Origin: Aliarcobacter sp. | GTDB lineage: Bacteria > Campylobacterota > Campylobacteria > Campylobacterales > Arcobacteraceae | DNA: 64,000 nt | Assembly (NCBI GenBank): GCA_028690445.1 | Contig: JAQVBE010000001.1 | Span: 62,001 to 126,000, forward strand | Direction: 5' to 3' | Made by a program: the position numbers and the translations under genes | In this document: positions 1-9,240 of the stretch, one piece after another | Position numbering within the stretch: position 1 is the stretch's first letter | How the letters are laid out: the number at the start of each line of letters is the position of its first letter | Notes under the pieces: generated by a model | What the model saw: only the letters and a program-made list of their open reading frames with translations | Databases searched by the model: none | What the model was told of the DNA's origin: nothing

Positions 1-579
1 CTTGTAATGAAAATTTTCTTTGGAACACAAAATTATTCTAACGAAGAGTTTCATCCACATGAAGCTAAAAACTTTGTAATCGCTGCAATGATTCCACTTG
101 CAGTTTTAGCTGTAATTGCTGGTTGGTTTGAACACTCATTTATAGAGTTTGTTACTAAAGCTCTTCCAACTTGGGAAGCTAATAATATTAAACATTCAAC
201 AACTTGGATATTGATTTTAGCTACGAGTGCTATGGCAATTGGTGGAATTTTACTTGCAGTGTTTAAATATAAGAAAGATGGATTTAGTAAATCTTGGGAA
301 AATACGGCAATCTATAAATTACTAATTAACCAATATTTTATTCCGAAAATTTATGAAAATGTTATTTCAAAACCATATTATGCAATTTGTGTTTGGGCAT
401 GGAAAACAATTGAAATAAAATTAATTGATACAACAGTTGATAGTTTAGCTCACCTTATTAATAAATTAGGCGTAAAAGCAAGACCAATTCAAACTGGAAA
501 TTTATCATCATCGTTAAGACTTATGGCAGTTGGATTAATCTTAGGATTAGTTTTTGCCTTAGTTTTATCAGTACTTTAA
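1..579 (+). CDS. nuoL: NADH-quinone oxidoreductase subunit L, C-terminal part (partial)
   Basis: This is the last 192 codons of a gene that begins before the window; the frame is open from base 1, so the ATG at base 7 is internal. The visible part holds hydrophobic segments near residues 20-45, 70-88 and 170-190 (counted from the internal Met) separated by an amphipathic stretch, as expected for the end of the long antiporter-like NuoL subunit, which carries part of the proton-pumping path of complex I in the inner membrane. NuoM follows 12 bases later and then NuoN, the usual L-M-N order at the end of a nuo operon, and this supports the call more than the fragment alone does. Confidence 0.85.
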   Translation, partial: LVMKIFFGTQNYSNEEFHPHEAKNFVIAAMIPLAVLAVIAGWFEHSFIEFVTKALPTWEANNIKHSTTWILILATSAMAIGGILLAVFKYKKDGFSKSWENTAIYKLLINQYFIPKIYENVISKPYYAICVWAWKTIEIKLIDTTVDSLAHLINKLGVKARPIQTGNLSSSLRLMAVGLILGLVFALVLSVL

Positions 580-591
580 GGGGTTATGTAA

Positions 592-2118
592 ATGGAACAC
601 ATTTTATCAATGTTGATATTTTTTCCAGCAGCAGCAGCGACTGTTGGTTTTTTAATAGATAAAGATTCTATGAGACAATACGGAGTTGTTGTAACTGTTG
701 TTGAATTTATTTTATCATTATTACTTTGGTACTATTTTGACCCAAGTGTTGCAGGAATGCAGTTTGTTCAAAGTCTTCCACTTATTAGTACTTATGGAAT
801 TAATTATTTAGTAGGAGTAGATGGAATAAGTCTATTTTTAATAGTTATGATTGCTTTTATGACAATGATTGCAGTTATAGGTTTAACCGAAAAAAAAGGT
901 GTAAAAAACTTGATTATTACAATGTTGTTTTTAGAAATGACAATGGTAGGGGTTTTTGTATCTTTAGATTTAATCTTATTTTATGTATTTTGGGAATTTA
1001 CTCTTATTCCAATGTTTTATATTATTGGATTTTGGGGTGCAGAAAAAAGATTTTATGCAGCAATTAAATACTTCTTATATACATTTACAGGTTCATTAAT
1101 AATGCTTGTTGGGATTTTGTATTTTGGATATATTTTTCATGAAGCAACTGGAGTTTGGAGTTTTAGTTTCCTTGATTGGAATAGTTTAATTCTTCCTTTT
1201 GATTTACAGCTTTGGTTATTTATTGCATTTTTTATGGCATTTGCTGTAAAAGTTCCAATGTTTCCATTTCATACATGGTTACCATTAGCTCATGGTCAAG
1301 CACCAACAATTGGTTCTATTATTTTAGCTGCTGTTTTACTAAAAATGGAAACTTATGGATTTATTCGTTTTTCTCTTCCTTTATTCCCTGATGCCAGTGT
1401 ATATTTTGCTGGATTTATGGCAACTTTAGGATTAATTGCAATTATTTATACGGCAATGATCGCCTATGCACAAGAAGATATGAAACAAATGATTGCATAT
1501 TCTTCAATTTCTCACATGGGAGTTATTACTCTTGGGGTATTTGCTTTAAATGTTGAAGGAATTTCAGGTGCTGTTTATTTAATGATAGGTCATGGAATTG
1601 TTTCAGGAGCGCTTTTTATGTGTGTTGGTGTGTTATATGATAGAAGAAAAACCAAAATGATAAAAGAGTTTGGTGGATTAGCCCATAATATGCCAATGTT
1701 TGCCCTTGTTTATGGAATAGTTTTAATGGCTTCGATTGGATTACCTTTAACTATTGGATTTATTGGTGAATTTTTATCATTGTTAGGATTCTTTAAATTC
1801 TCACCAATCCTTGCATTTATTGGATCTTTAACGATTGTTTTAAGTGCAGTTTATATGTTAGCAATGTACAAAAGAACTTTTTTTGGAAATCTTGTAAAAG
1901 AAGAAAATAAAAGTATGAAAGATATTTTAGGAAGAGAATTAATCGCACTTGGGGCATTAGTAATTTTAATTATAGCTTTAGGTGTTTATCCAAAAGTAGT
2001 ATTGGATCCTTTAAATACAACAGTTACACAACTAACAAAAGTAATGGAAATAAAAGCAGTTAATAATAATTCAAAAGAAAAAATAAGAGCTTTAAACTCT
2101 ATTGGGGAGGTTAAATAA
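592..2118 (+). CDS. nuoM: NADH-quinone oxidoreductase subunit M
   Basis: A 508-residue polytopic membrane protein with about 13-14 hydrophobic segments, the normal length for NuoM. It belongs to the Mrp-antiporter-like proton-translocating subunits of complex I. The family's key acidic residue in the fifth helix region is seen as Glu135 in the motif FWEFTLIPMF, and the conserved HTWLPLAHGQAPT stretch follows near residue 230. Its stop codon overlaps the ATG of nuoN (TAATG-type coupling at 2118), so the two are probably translated together. In Campylobacterota the complex often accepts electrons from a donor other than NADH; this gene does not tell which. Confidence 0.95.
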   Translation: MEHILSMLIFFPAAAATVGFLIDKDSMRQYGVVVTVVEFILSLLLWYYFDPSVAGMQFVQSLPLISTYGINYLVGVDGISLFLIVMIAFMTMIAVIGLTEKKGVKNLIITMLFLEMTMVGVFVSLDLILFYVFWEFTLIPMFYIIGFWGAEKRFYAAIKYFLYTFTGSLIMLVGILYFGYIFHEATGVWSFSFLDWNSLILPFDLQLWLFIAFFMAFAVKVPMFPFHTWLPLAHGQAPTIGSIILAAVLLKMETYGFIRFSLPLFPDASVYFAGFMATLGLIAIIYTAMIAYAQEDMKQMIAYSSISHMGVITLGVFALNVEGISGAVYLMIGHGIVSGALFMCVGVLYDRRKTKMIKEFGGLAHNMPMFALVYGIVLMASIGLPLTIGFIGEFLSLLGFFKFSPILAFIGSLTIVLSAVYMLAMYKRTFFGNLVKEENKSMKDILGRELIALGALVILIIALGVYPKVVLDPLNTTVTQLTKVMEIKAVNNNSKEKIRALNSIGEVK

Positions 2119-3620
2119 TGCTTGAGCCTATAAATATAAGTTTAGATAGTTTAAATTTAGGAACAATAGCACCAATATCAATTGCAATAATTGGGGCTTT
2201 AGGAATTTTATTAACAGATATATTTAATAAAAATAAACATAAATCACTTTATGTAATTTTAGTTGTTTTATTTTTGATTTTTGACTTGTTTACTCTTTTA
2301 TCTTTTAGTGGAGAACCAAGAGGTTTATTTGATTTGATGTTAGTTGATGGAATAGCTATTTTATCTCAATGTATAATCATTGGAGGTTCAATATTATTTA
2401 TTTTATTAGGATTATCAAAATTAAGACTTCAAGAATTCAGATATGCTGAATATTTTGCATTATATTTATTTGCAGTTGCTGGGTTTCAATTTATGGTTAG
2501 TTCAGATTCATTGATTTTGATTTTTGTAGGGCTTGAAACATCTTCTCTTGCTTTATATACATTAATCGCAATGCACAATAGAATGGTATCAATAGAAGCT
2601 GCTGTTAAATATTTTACAATGGGTGCCTTAGCTGCTGCATTTTTTGTATTTGGGTCAATGATATTTTATGCAATTACAGGAACAGTTGAATTAGCTCAAA
2701 TGGCTCAAGTATTAACTCAAGATGGCTTTTTATCAATGGAAAATTACTCTAATTATATTTTAGTATTAGTTGGTTTTGCGTTTATGTTTGCGGCTATTGG
2801 ATTTAAATTATCTTTATTTCCATATCATGTTTGGGTCCCTGATGTTTATCAAGGATCAACTTCTGCATTAGCTGGATTTATATCAGTTGTACCAAAGATT
2901 GCTGGATTTGTAGTGGCTTTAAGATTTTTTGAAATATTTATTCATGCAAATGATATTATTATTCAAACTATACTTTATGTAACTGTAATTTTAACAATGA
3001 CTATTCCAAATTTAATTGCATTACAACAAAAAGATATTAAAAGAATGCTTGCTTACTCTTCAATTTCAAATACAGGTATGGCAATGGCTGCAATTGTAAT
3101 TGGGACGCAACAAGCAACAAATGCTTTGTTTTTATATTGGATTTTATTTACAATTACAAATTTTGGTGCTTTTGGTATGTTATGGCTTAATAGAGGAAAA
3201 GAGTTTAAAGATTATGAATCTCCATATACTTTTGTTAAATTCTCAGGACTTGCTCAAATATCACCATTTACTGCTTCAATTTTAGCTTTATTTTTATTTG
3301 CATTATCAGGGCTTCCCCCTTTTGCGTTATTTTGGGGAAAAATGTATTTAATATCAAGTGCAGTTAATTCAGGACATATTGCTTTAGCGATTATAATGGT
3401 ATTAAATTCTGTAATTGCTGCATATTATTATTTAAGACCAATTTCTTATATGTTTTTAAGAGATGTTGAGCAAGGTGCAAATACTGAATTTATGCAAAAT
3501 GCAACAACTCCTACAAAATCAATTGTTGGATTTGCTGTTTTTTTAACAATAATTGCAGTTTTATTAATAGACCCACTTTTAAATATAATTTCTACATTAG
3601 TTTCAAACTCGGGATTTTAA
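2118..3620 (+). CDS. nuoN: NADH-quinone oxidoreductase subunit N
   Basis: A 500-residue integral membrane protein with about 14 hydrophobic segments, the third antiporter-like subunit of complex I. Family features include VGLETSSLALY (the acidic residue in an early helix), KLSLFPYHVWVPDVYQG in the middle, and QQKDIKRMLAYSSISNTG further on. It is translationally coupled to nuoM by a one-base overlap and is the last gene of the nuo operon in this window. A stem-loop follows at 3629-3661. Confidence 0.95.
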   Translation: MLEPINISLDSLNLGTIAPISIAIIGALGILLTDIFNKNKHKSLYVILVVLFLIFDLFTLLSFSGEPRGLFDLMLVDGIAILSQCIIIGGSILFILLGLSKLRLQEFRYAEYFALYLFAVAGFQFMVSSDSLILIFVGLETSSLALYTLIAMHNRMVSIEAAVKYFTMGALAAAFFVFGSMIFYAITGTVELAQMAQVLTQDGFLSMENYSNYILVLVGFAFMFAAIGFKLSLFPYHVWVPDVYQGSTSALAGFISVVPKIAGFVVALRFFEIFIHANDIIIQTILYVTVILTMTIPNLIALQQKDIKRMLAYSSISNTGMAMAAIVIGTQQATNALFLYWILFTITNFGAFGMLWLNRGKEFKDYESPYTFVKFSGLAQISPFTASILALFLFALSGLPPFALFWGKMYLISSAVNSGHIALAIIMVLNSVIAAYYYLRPISYMFLRDVEQGANTEFMQNATTPTKSIVGFAVFLTIIAVLLIDPLLNIISTLVSNSGF

Positions 3621-3628
3621 TTAATAAG

Positions 3629-3661
3629 AGTTCTAATCATTAATCAAAAATGGTTAGAATT
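3629..3661 (+). terminator. Stem-loop after nuoN (possible terminator)
   Basis: The arms 3629-3641 and 3649-3661 pair over 13 positions (two of them G-U) around a 7-base loop. It lies 8 bases after the nuoN stop and before the mqnD promoter. There is no clear T-run after it, so it may be a 3'-end stabilising hairpin rather than a strong terminator. Confidence 0.4.
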
Positions 3662-3707
3662 CATTGTAATAAAATCTACTATAACCAAAAAATAAACCAT
3701 AACTTGT

Positions 3708-3713
3708 TACAAT
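3708..3713 (+). promoter_or_regulatory. Probable -10 element for mqnD
   Basis: TACAAT lies 28 bases before the TTG start of mqnD, in a 121-base gap after the nuo operon. No good -35 box is visible, which is usual for vegetative promoters in Campylobacterota. Confidence 0.35.
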
Positions 3714-3741
3714 CCCCAAGAAAAAAGTCAAGGATAAAAAA

Positions 3742-4605
3742 TTGAAAACTATAAGTGTTGCTCATTCACCAGATGCTGATGATATATTTATGTATTATGC
3801 TATTAAGTTTGGTTGGGTTACTCCAACAAATGCAAAATTTGAAAATATTGCAGATGATATAGAGAGCTTAAATCAAGCAACATTAAAAGGTGAATATGAC
3901 ATTTGTGCTATTTCATTTGCTTTATATCCTTTTGTAAAAGATGATTATGCCTTATTAAAGACAGCTGTATCTTTTGGTGAAGGATATGGTCCAAAACTTA
4001 TAAAGAAAAAAGGAGCTACTTTAAAGAAAAACTTTAAAGTAGCTCTTAGTGGGGAATTTACAACTAATGCTCTTTTATTCAAAATTGCATATCCAAACGC
4101 AAGAATAACTTATCTAAATTTCCTAGAAATTGAAGAAGCAGTTTTAAATGGAACAGTCGATGCGGGTGTTTTAATTCATGAATCAATTTTGACATATAAT
4201 CAAGAGTTAGAAGTAGAACGTGAAATGTGGGATATTTGGGTTGAATTAAGTGGTGGAGATTTACCACTTCCCCTTGGTGGAATGTGTTTAAGACGATCTC
4301 TTCCTTTAAGTGATGCTATAAATTATGAAAATACTTTAATTAAAGCAGTTGAAGTTGCAAATAAAAATAGAAAAGTTTTAGCTCCGATGTTAATAGAAAA
4401 AGGTTTAATTAGAGTAAATGCCGAAACTTTAGATAAATATTTAGATTTATACGCAAATGATGATTCAGTAAAAATGAGTGAAATTCAATATAAAGCTTTA
4501 GATAAATTATATGAACTAGGGTATAAAAATGGTTTTTATGAGAATCTTATAAAATCACAAGATTTTTTAATTCCAAGTGAATATGAAGAATTAAGAGCAA
4601 GATAA
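3742..4605 (+). CDS. mqnD: 1,4-dihydroxy-6-naphthoate synthase-like (futalosine menaquinone pathway)
   Basis: A 287-residue soluble protein of the MqnA/MqnD periplasmic-binding-like fold. MqnD converts cyclic dehypoxanthinyl futalosine to 1,4-dihydroxy-6-naphthoate in menaquinone synthesis. The N-terminal SPDADD motif (residues 9-14), the SFGEGYGPKLI stretch and the VDAGVLIHE segment in the second lobe fit this family. The start is TTG at 3742, preceded by AAGGA at good spacing; no ATG fits the conserved N-terminus. murB follows after three bases, so both are likely in one transcript. Menaquinone supply fits a neighbour of complex I. MqnA is the main alternative, but the N-terminal motif favours MqnD. 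Confidence 0.8.
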   Translation: MKTISVAHSPDADDIFMYYAIKFGWVTPTNAKFENIADDIESLNQATLKGEYDICAISFALYPFVKDDYALLKTAVSFGEGYGPKLIKKKGATLKKNFKVALSGEFTTNALLFKIAYPNARITYLNFLEIEEAVLNGTVDAGVLIHESILTYNQELEVEREMWDIWVELSGGDLPLPLGGMCLRRSLPLSDAINYENTLIKAVEVANKNRKVLAPMLIEKGLIRVNAETLDKYLDLYANDDSVKMSEIQYKALDKLYELGYKNGFYENLIKSQDFLIPSEYEELRAR

Positions 4606-4608
4606 TTA

Positions 4609-5394
4609 ATGCAAAATAGTATAAAAAAAATAGATTTTAAAAAATATTCTTCAATAAAAATTGGACCTGTTTTAGATGTTTTAGAAATAAATGAAATAGG
4701 CGATTATAGTGAGTATCAAATTATAGGTCGTGCTAATAACCTTTTAATATCTCCAAATACAAATAAAAAATTTGCGATTTTAGGAGAAAAGTTTGATTAT
4801 ATAAAACAAGAAGAAAATCTTCTTTTTGTTGGATGTGCAACAACTTCAGGCAAACTTCTTACATATACTAGAAATAATGATATTGCAAATTTAGAATTTT
4901 TAGCAAAACTACCTGGAAATTTGGGTGGTTTAGTTAAAATGAATGCCGGACTTAAATCTTGGGAAATGTTTAATTATATAAATAGTATAAAAACAAAAGA
5001 TGGTTATATAAAAAAAGAAGATGTGAATTTTTCATATAGACAAACAAAAATAGATACGATTATTTATGAAGTTGTTTTTAATATTGAATCGGGTTTTTGT
5101 AAAGAAAAACTAAAAGAATTCAATAAAATGAGAGATAATCAACCCCATGTTCCAAGTGCAGGTTCTTGTTTTAAAAATCCAAAAGATGATTTTGCAGGAA
5201 GATTGATAGAATCAGTCGAATTAAAAGGTCTGAGGCAAGGGGATATGAGTTTCTCAGAACAACATGCAAATTTTTTAGTAAATAATGGTGCTGGAACTTT
5301 CGAAGATGCGATATATTTGATTGATTTGGCGAAGAAAAAAATAAAAGAAGAGTTTAGTATAGATATAGAAGAAGAGATTATAATTTACAAGTAA
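4609..5394 (+). CDS. murB: UDP-N-acetylenolpyruvoylglucosamine reductase
   Basis: A 261-residue FAD enzyme that reduces UDP-GlcNAc-enolpyruvate to UDP-MurNAc in peptidoglycan synthesis. The FAD-binding part shows IIGRANNLLISP and, near residue 100, LAKLPGNLGGLVKMNAG. The active-site arginine is in FSYRQTK and the proton-donor serine in SAGSCFKNP; a C-terminal EQHANFLVN matches the MurB C-terminal domain. It is short for MurB (about 300 is common), as is typical for epsilonproteobacterial copies. The ATG lies three bases after the mqnD stop, within its transcript. Confidence 0.93.
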   Translation: MQNSIKKIDFKKYSSIKIGPVLDVLEINEIGDYSEYQIIGRANNLLISPNTNKKFAILGEKFDYIKQEENLLFVGCATTSGKLLTYTRNNDIANLEFLAKLPGNLGGLVKMNAGLKSWEMFNYINSIKTKDGYIKKEDVNFSYRQTKIDTIIYEVVFNIESGFCKEKLKEFNKMRDNQPHVPSAGSCFKNPKDDFAGRLIESVELKGLRQGDMSFSEQHANFLVNNGAGTFEDAIYLIDLAKKKIKEEFSIDIEEEIIIYK

Positions 5395-5411
5395 AATTAA
5401 TTTATTTATGT

Positions 5412-5417
5412 TAGAAT
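5412..5417 (+). promoter_or_regulatory. Probable -10 element for topA
   Basis: TAGAAT lies 30 bases before the GTG start of topA in the 53-base gap after murB. There is no clear -35 box. Confidence 0.35.
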
Positions 5418-5447
5418 GCAAACTTTAAAAATAATGAAGGTTTTTTA

Positions 5448-7814
5448 GTGAAGAATTTAGTAATAGTGGAGTCCCCAGCAAAAGCGAAAACAATATCGAA
5501 ATTTTTAGGTAGTGATTATACAGTAATGGCCTCAATGGGTCATGTAAGAGACTTACCAAAATCTCAATTAGGGTTCGATCCAGATGATAACTTTAAACCA
5601 AAATATTTAGTATCAACAGATAAGAAAAAAGTAATAAGTGATTTAAGAAAACATATAGACAAAGATACAACCATCTACCTAGCGGCCGATGAGGATAGGG
5701 AAGGGGAAGCTATTGCTTGGCATTTAATTCCCGCACTAAAAATTGAAAAAAATCCTATTAAAAGAATTGTATTCCACGAAATTACAAAAGATGCAATTTT
5801 AGCTGCACTTGCACATCCAAGGGATGTTGATCAAAATTTAGTAGATGCTCAACAAGCAAGAAGAATTTTAGATAGAGCCGTTGGATACGAACTTTCACCA
5901 CTTTTATGGAAAAAAGTTAGATATGGTTTAAGCGCAGGTCGTGTTCAATCTGTTGCAGTTAGAATTATAGTAGATAGGGAAAATGAAATAAGAGCCTTTA
6001 TTCCAGAAGAGTATTGGAGAGTAAAAGCTGATTTTATAAATCCAGAATTAAAAGCTGAGTTAGTAAAAATAAATGGGAAAACTTCAAAAGTAAATAATGA
6101 ACAAGAAGCTTTATCAATTGAAAGTTCTTTAAATCAAGGTATTTATAAATTAACTGATATTGAAGAAAAAGAAAGTACTAGAAATCCAGCAGCTCCATTT
6201 ACGACATCTACTTTACAACAAGAAGCAAGTAGAAAACTAGGACTTTCAGTAAAACAAACAATGATTATTGCACAACAACTTTATGAGGGAAATGTAGGAA
6301 ATATTCCAGGACATACAGGTGGTTTAATCACTTATATGAGAACTGACTCATTAAATCTTTCAACAGTTGCTACAACTGCTGCTAAAGCTGTAATTGAAGA
6401 AGAGTATGGAAAAGAATATTCGTTAAGTAAACCTAGAGTTTACAAATCAAAAGCAAAAGGTGCACAAGAAGCCCATGAAGCTATAAGACCTGTAAATTTA
6501 GCTTTAAGACCAAGTATGATTAAGTCTTATGTGGAAAATATTCAATACAAACTTTATAGTTTAATTTGGAAAAGAACACTTGCTACTCAAATGGCACAAG
6601 CAAAAATTGCAAATACAACATATAAAATTGAAGCAGGGAAAAATAAAGAATATGAATTTCAAGTAAAAGGTCAAAGAATTATTTTTGCAGGATTTATGAA
6701 AGCTTATACAGAAGGAAGTGATAATCCTGAAGCTGCACTTGATAGCACTGAAAAAATCTTACCGAACGTAGACGTTGGAACTATTTTAGAGTTAGAAAAT
6801 CTTGAATGTGAACAAAACTTTACAAAACCACCTGCAAGATATACAGAAGCTTCTTTGGTTAAAAAACTTGAAAGTGAAGGAATAGGACGTCCTTCAACTT
6901 ATGCTCCAACAATTTCAACTATTCAAGCAAGGGAATATGTAACAAAAACGGAAGATAAAAAATTAATTCCAACACCAACAGGTGAAGTAGTAAATAGTTT
7001 TTTAGTTGACCATTTTTCTTATATTATTGATTTAGGATTTACTGCAAAAATTGAAGAAGAGTTTGATGAAATTGCGGAGGGTAAAATTACTTGGGAGCAA
7101 GTAATGAGAGACTTTTATGGTAATTTCAAAAAAATTATTGATGAAAAAGAGACAAGTGTAAATAAAGAAGATTATTTACAAGTGAGAGAAATAGGGACAG
7201 ACCCAAAATCTGGAAAACCTGTGAGTGCTAGAGTTGGAAGATTTGGTCCATTTATTCAAATTGGAACAAAAGATGATGAAGAAAAACCAAAATTTGTAGC
7301 AATTCCTGATCATTTGAATATGGATTCAATCACATTTGAAGAAGCGATGTTTTTATTTACACTTCCAAGAGTTGTAGGAATTGATAAAAATGGTGATGAA
7401 ATAAAAGCAAATATTGGAAGATTTGGTCCATATTTACAAATTAAAACAAAATTTTATTCTTTAAAAACTGATGATCCATACACTATTGAATTAAATAGAG
7501 CATTAGAAATAATAAAAGAGTTAGATGAAGCAAAAGAAAAATCTACAATAAAATCATTTGATAAAGAAAAAATTCAAGTTCTAATAGGTCAATATGGACC
7601 ATATATTAAACAAGGAAGAAAAAACTTTAAGATTCCAAAAGGAACAGAAGCAAATGATTTAACTTTGGAACAATGTTTAGAAATTATTGAAAAAGATGCA
7701 AAATCTCCTAAATCATCAAGAACAACAGCAAGAAAAACGACTGCAAAAAAAGCATCAACAGTTAAGAAAACAACGGCTAAAAAAACTACTATAAAAAAGA
7801 GTGCTGATAAATAA
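5448..7814 (+). CDS. topA: DNA topoisomerase I (type IA)
   Basis: A 788-residue type IA topoisomerase that relaxes negative supercoils. The Toprim domain starts with VIVESPAKAKT and includes AADEDREGEAIAWH near residue 80. The catalytic tyrosine is Tyr296 in ITYMRTDS. In place of Cys4 zinc fingers, the C-terminus carries three related repeats beginning GRFGPF (597), GRFGPY (657) and GQYGPY (714). It ends in a tail of about 40 residues rich in Lys, Thr and Ala (AKKTT-type repeats), which probably binds DNA non-specifically. The start is GTG with AAGG upstream. The phosphoesterase gene follows after two bases. Confidence 0.96.
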   Translation: MKNLVIVESPAKAKTISKFLGSDYTVMASMGHVRDLPKSQLGFDPDDNFKPKYLVSTDKKKVISDLRKHIDKDTTIYLAADEDREGEAIAWHLIPALKIEKNPIKRIVFHEITKDAILAALAHPRDVDQNLVDAQQARRILDRAVGYELSPLLWKKVRYGLSAGRVQSVAVRIIVDRENEIRAFIPEEYWRVKADFINPELKAELVKINGKTSKVNNEQEALSIESSLNQGIYKLTDIEEKESTRNPAAPFTTSTLQQEASRKLGLSVKQTMIIAQQLYEGNVGNIPGHTGGLITYMRTDSLNLSTVATTAAKAVIEEEYGKEYSLSKPRVYKSKAKGAQEAHEAIRPVNLALRPSMIKSYVENIQYKLYSLIWKRTLATQMAQAKIANTTYKIEAGKNKEYEFQVKGQRIIFAGFMKAYTEGSDNPEAALDSTEKILPNVDVGTILELENLECEQNFTKPPARYTEASLVKKLESEGIGRPSTYAPTISTIQAREYVTKTEDKKLIPTPTGEVVNSFLVDHFSYIIDLGFTAKIEEEFDEIAEGKITWEQVMRDFYGNFKKIIDEKETSVNKEDYLQVREIGTDPKSGKPVSARVGRFGPFIQIGTKDDEEKPKFVAIPDHLNMDSITFEEAMFLFTLPRVVGIDKNGDEIKANIGRFGPYLQIKTKFYSLKTDDPYTIELNRALEIIKELDEAKEKSTIKSFDKEKIQVLIGQYGPYIKQGRKNFKIPKGTEANDLTLEQCLEIIEKDAKSPKSSRTTARKTTAKKASTVKKTTAKKTTIKKSADK

Positions 7815-7816
7815 TT

Positions 7817-8329
7817 ATGAAAATTGGCATTTTATCGGATAGTCACCTAAAAAGTGACTATACAAAAGAAGTTATTGATTTTTTAAAAGAAATAGATAGT
7901 GATTATTTGGTTCATGCGGGTGATTTATGCCTTGAAAAAAATCTTGAATATTTAGAAGAATCAGGCTTAAAATATATAGCAGTTTTTGGAAATAATGATA
8001 GACATTTACTCCACTTATCTTCAAAATATAATATAAAGCAAGAACCTTATTATTTTAAAATCAAAGAGATGACTTTCAAACTTATGCATTTACCTTATCA
8101 TCTAACACCTGATAGTGATGTGATTATTTTTGGTCACACACATATTTTTGAATCTGATTATAAAAACAAAACTCTTTTTATAAATCCTGGGGAAGTGTGT
8201 GCTAGGGAAAAACCTCTAATAGAGTGTATGCAACTAGAGATTAAAGAAAATGAGTATATAATCACGCGTTTTTTTAAAAATATAAATGAAAAAAATTTTA
8301 CGAAAGAAGAATATATTTATGAACGATAA
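7817..8329 (+). CDS. YfcE/MJ0936-type metallophosphoesterase
   Basis: A 170-residue single-domain calcineurin-like phosphoesterase. All metal-binding motifs are present in order: SDSHLKSD (residues 7-14), HAGDLC (about 34-39), GNNDRH (about 58-63) and GHTHIF near residue 97. Members hydrolyse phosphodiesters with two divalent metal ions; the natural substrate of this subgroup is not settled. It starts two bases after topA and overlaps the preferred bioB start by 11 bases, so it sits in the middle of a topA-yfcE-bioB operon. Confidence 0.85.
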   Translation: MKIGILSDSHLKSDYTKEVIDFLKEIDSDYLVHAGDLCLEKNLEYLEESGLKYIAVFGNNDRHLLHLSSKYNIKQEPYYFKIKEMTFKLMHLPYHLTPDSDVIIFGHTHIFESDYKNKTLFINPGEVCAREKPLIECMQLEIKENEYIITRFFKNINEKNFTKEEYIYER

Positions 8330-9206
8330 TAATGAAGAAATATTTTTATGCGCTATTTGCAATGTTGAAAGTGGTACATGTAATGAAGATTGTAAATTCT
8401 GTACACAAAGTGTAAGATACAAAGCTGATATTCAAAGATATACATTAAAAAGTATAGAACAAATAATAAAGGAAGCCACAATTGCAAGAGCAAATGGTGC
8501 TGTTGGATTTTGTTTGGTAACAGCAGGACTTGGATTAACTGAAAAGAAAACTAAGTTTATTGCCCAAGCTGCAAGGGCTATAAAAGCAGCAAATTTAGGT
8601 CTTAGATTAATTGCATGTAATGGAACGGCATCAGTTGAGCAATTAAAAGAGTTAAAAGCTGCAGGTGTAGATAATTATAATCATAACCTAGAAACTTCAA
8701 GGGATTTTTATCCAACTATTTGTACTACACACTCTTGGGATGAAAGATACCAAACATGTCTAAATGTAAAAGAAGCAGGTTTAAAACTTGTATGTGGTGG
8801 TATTTTTGGAATGGGCGAAACGCAAGAAGATAGAATCTCTATGATTGAAGCTATTAATTCATTGGATCCTATGAATGTACCTTTAAACTTTTTCCATCCA
8901 AATGAAGCCTTACCAATTGTTGAAAATACAATTACTAGAGAAGAAGCTTTTGATTTAATTACACTTGCACGAAAAATGATTCCAAATGCACATAAAATAA
9001 TGGTTGCAGGTGGAAGAGAGTTAATGTTTGGGGATGAGCAATATGAAATCTTTAAAAGAGGTGCAAATGCTTTTGTTATAGGTGATTATTTAACAACTAG
9101 TGGAAAAACTCCAAAAGATGATGTTGAAGCACTTGAGTCTTTTGGTTATAAAATAGCTAAGAATTTTCATGTAATGCCTGATGAAAAGAAAGAATTATTA
9201 AATTAA
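8319..9206 (+). CDS. bioB: Biotin synthase
   Basis: A 295-residue radical SAM enzyme that inserts sulfur into dethiobiotin. The radical SAM cluster cysteines are Cys21, Cys25 and Cys28 (CNEDCKFC), followed by the family stretches AVGFCLVTAG and NHNLETSRDFYP. The ATG at 8319 is preferred over the in-frame ATG at 8286: AGAAG lies just before it, and the extra 11 residues (mostly Lys and Arg) are not part of the family. It overlaps the end of the phosphoesterase gene. No other bio gene is nearby. A strong hairpin follows immediately. Confidence 0.95.
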   Translation: MNDNNEEIFLCAICNVESGTCNEDCKFCTQSVRYKADIQRYTLKSIEQIIKEATIARANGAVGFCLVTAGLGLTEKKTKFIAQAARAIKAANLGLRLIACNGTASVEQLKELKAAGVDNYNHNLETSRDFYPTICTTHSWDERYQTCLNVKEAGLKLVCGGIFGMGETQEDRISMIEAINSLDPMNVPLNFFHPNEALPIVENTITREEAFDLITLARKMIPNAHKIMVAGGRELMFGDEQYEIFKRGANAFVIGDYLTTSGKTPKDDVEALESFGYKIAKNFHVMPDEKKELLN

Positions 9207-9240
9207 AAAAAGAGCTAGATTTTTATCTAGCTCTTTTTTA
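9205..9240. terminator. Bidirectional intrinsic terminator between bioB and the AMIN-domain gene
   Basis: A perfect 10-bp stem (9211-9220 with 9225-9234, TTTT loop) is flanked by six A on the left and a T-run on the right, so it can terminate transcription from both sides. The genes converge here, and the stop codon of the minus-strand gene lies in its right edge. Confidence 0.85.

Noticed and set aside
3100-3285. 61-residue plus-strand open frame within nuoN
   Set aside because: Out-of-frame shadow of nuoN, which covers the stretch with clear membrane-protein sequence.
3310-3320. Short C5 run in nuoN, considered as another phase-variation tract
   Set aside because: Runs of five G or C are common by chance and occur here in a conserved housekeeping gene; only the G8 run stands out.
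7720-7812. Repeated AAA-ACA/ACT-type codons that look like a tandem repeat
   Set aside because: It is the Lys/Thr/Ala-rich tail of topoisomerase I, with varied codons; no perfect repeat unit.
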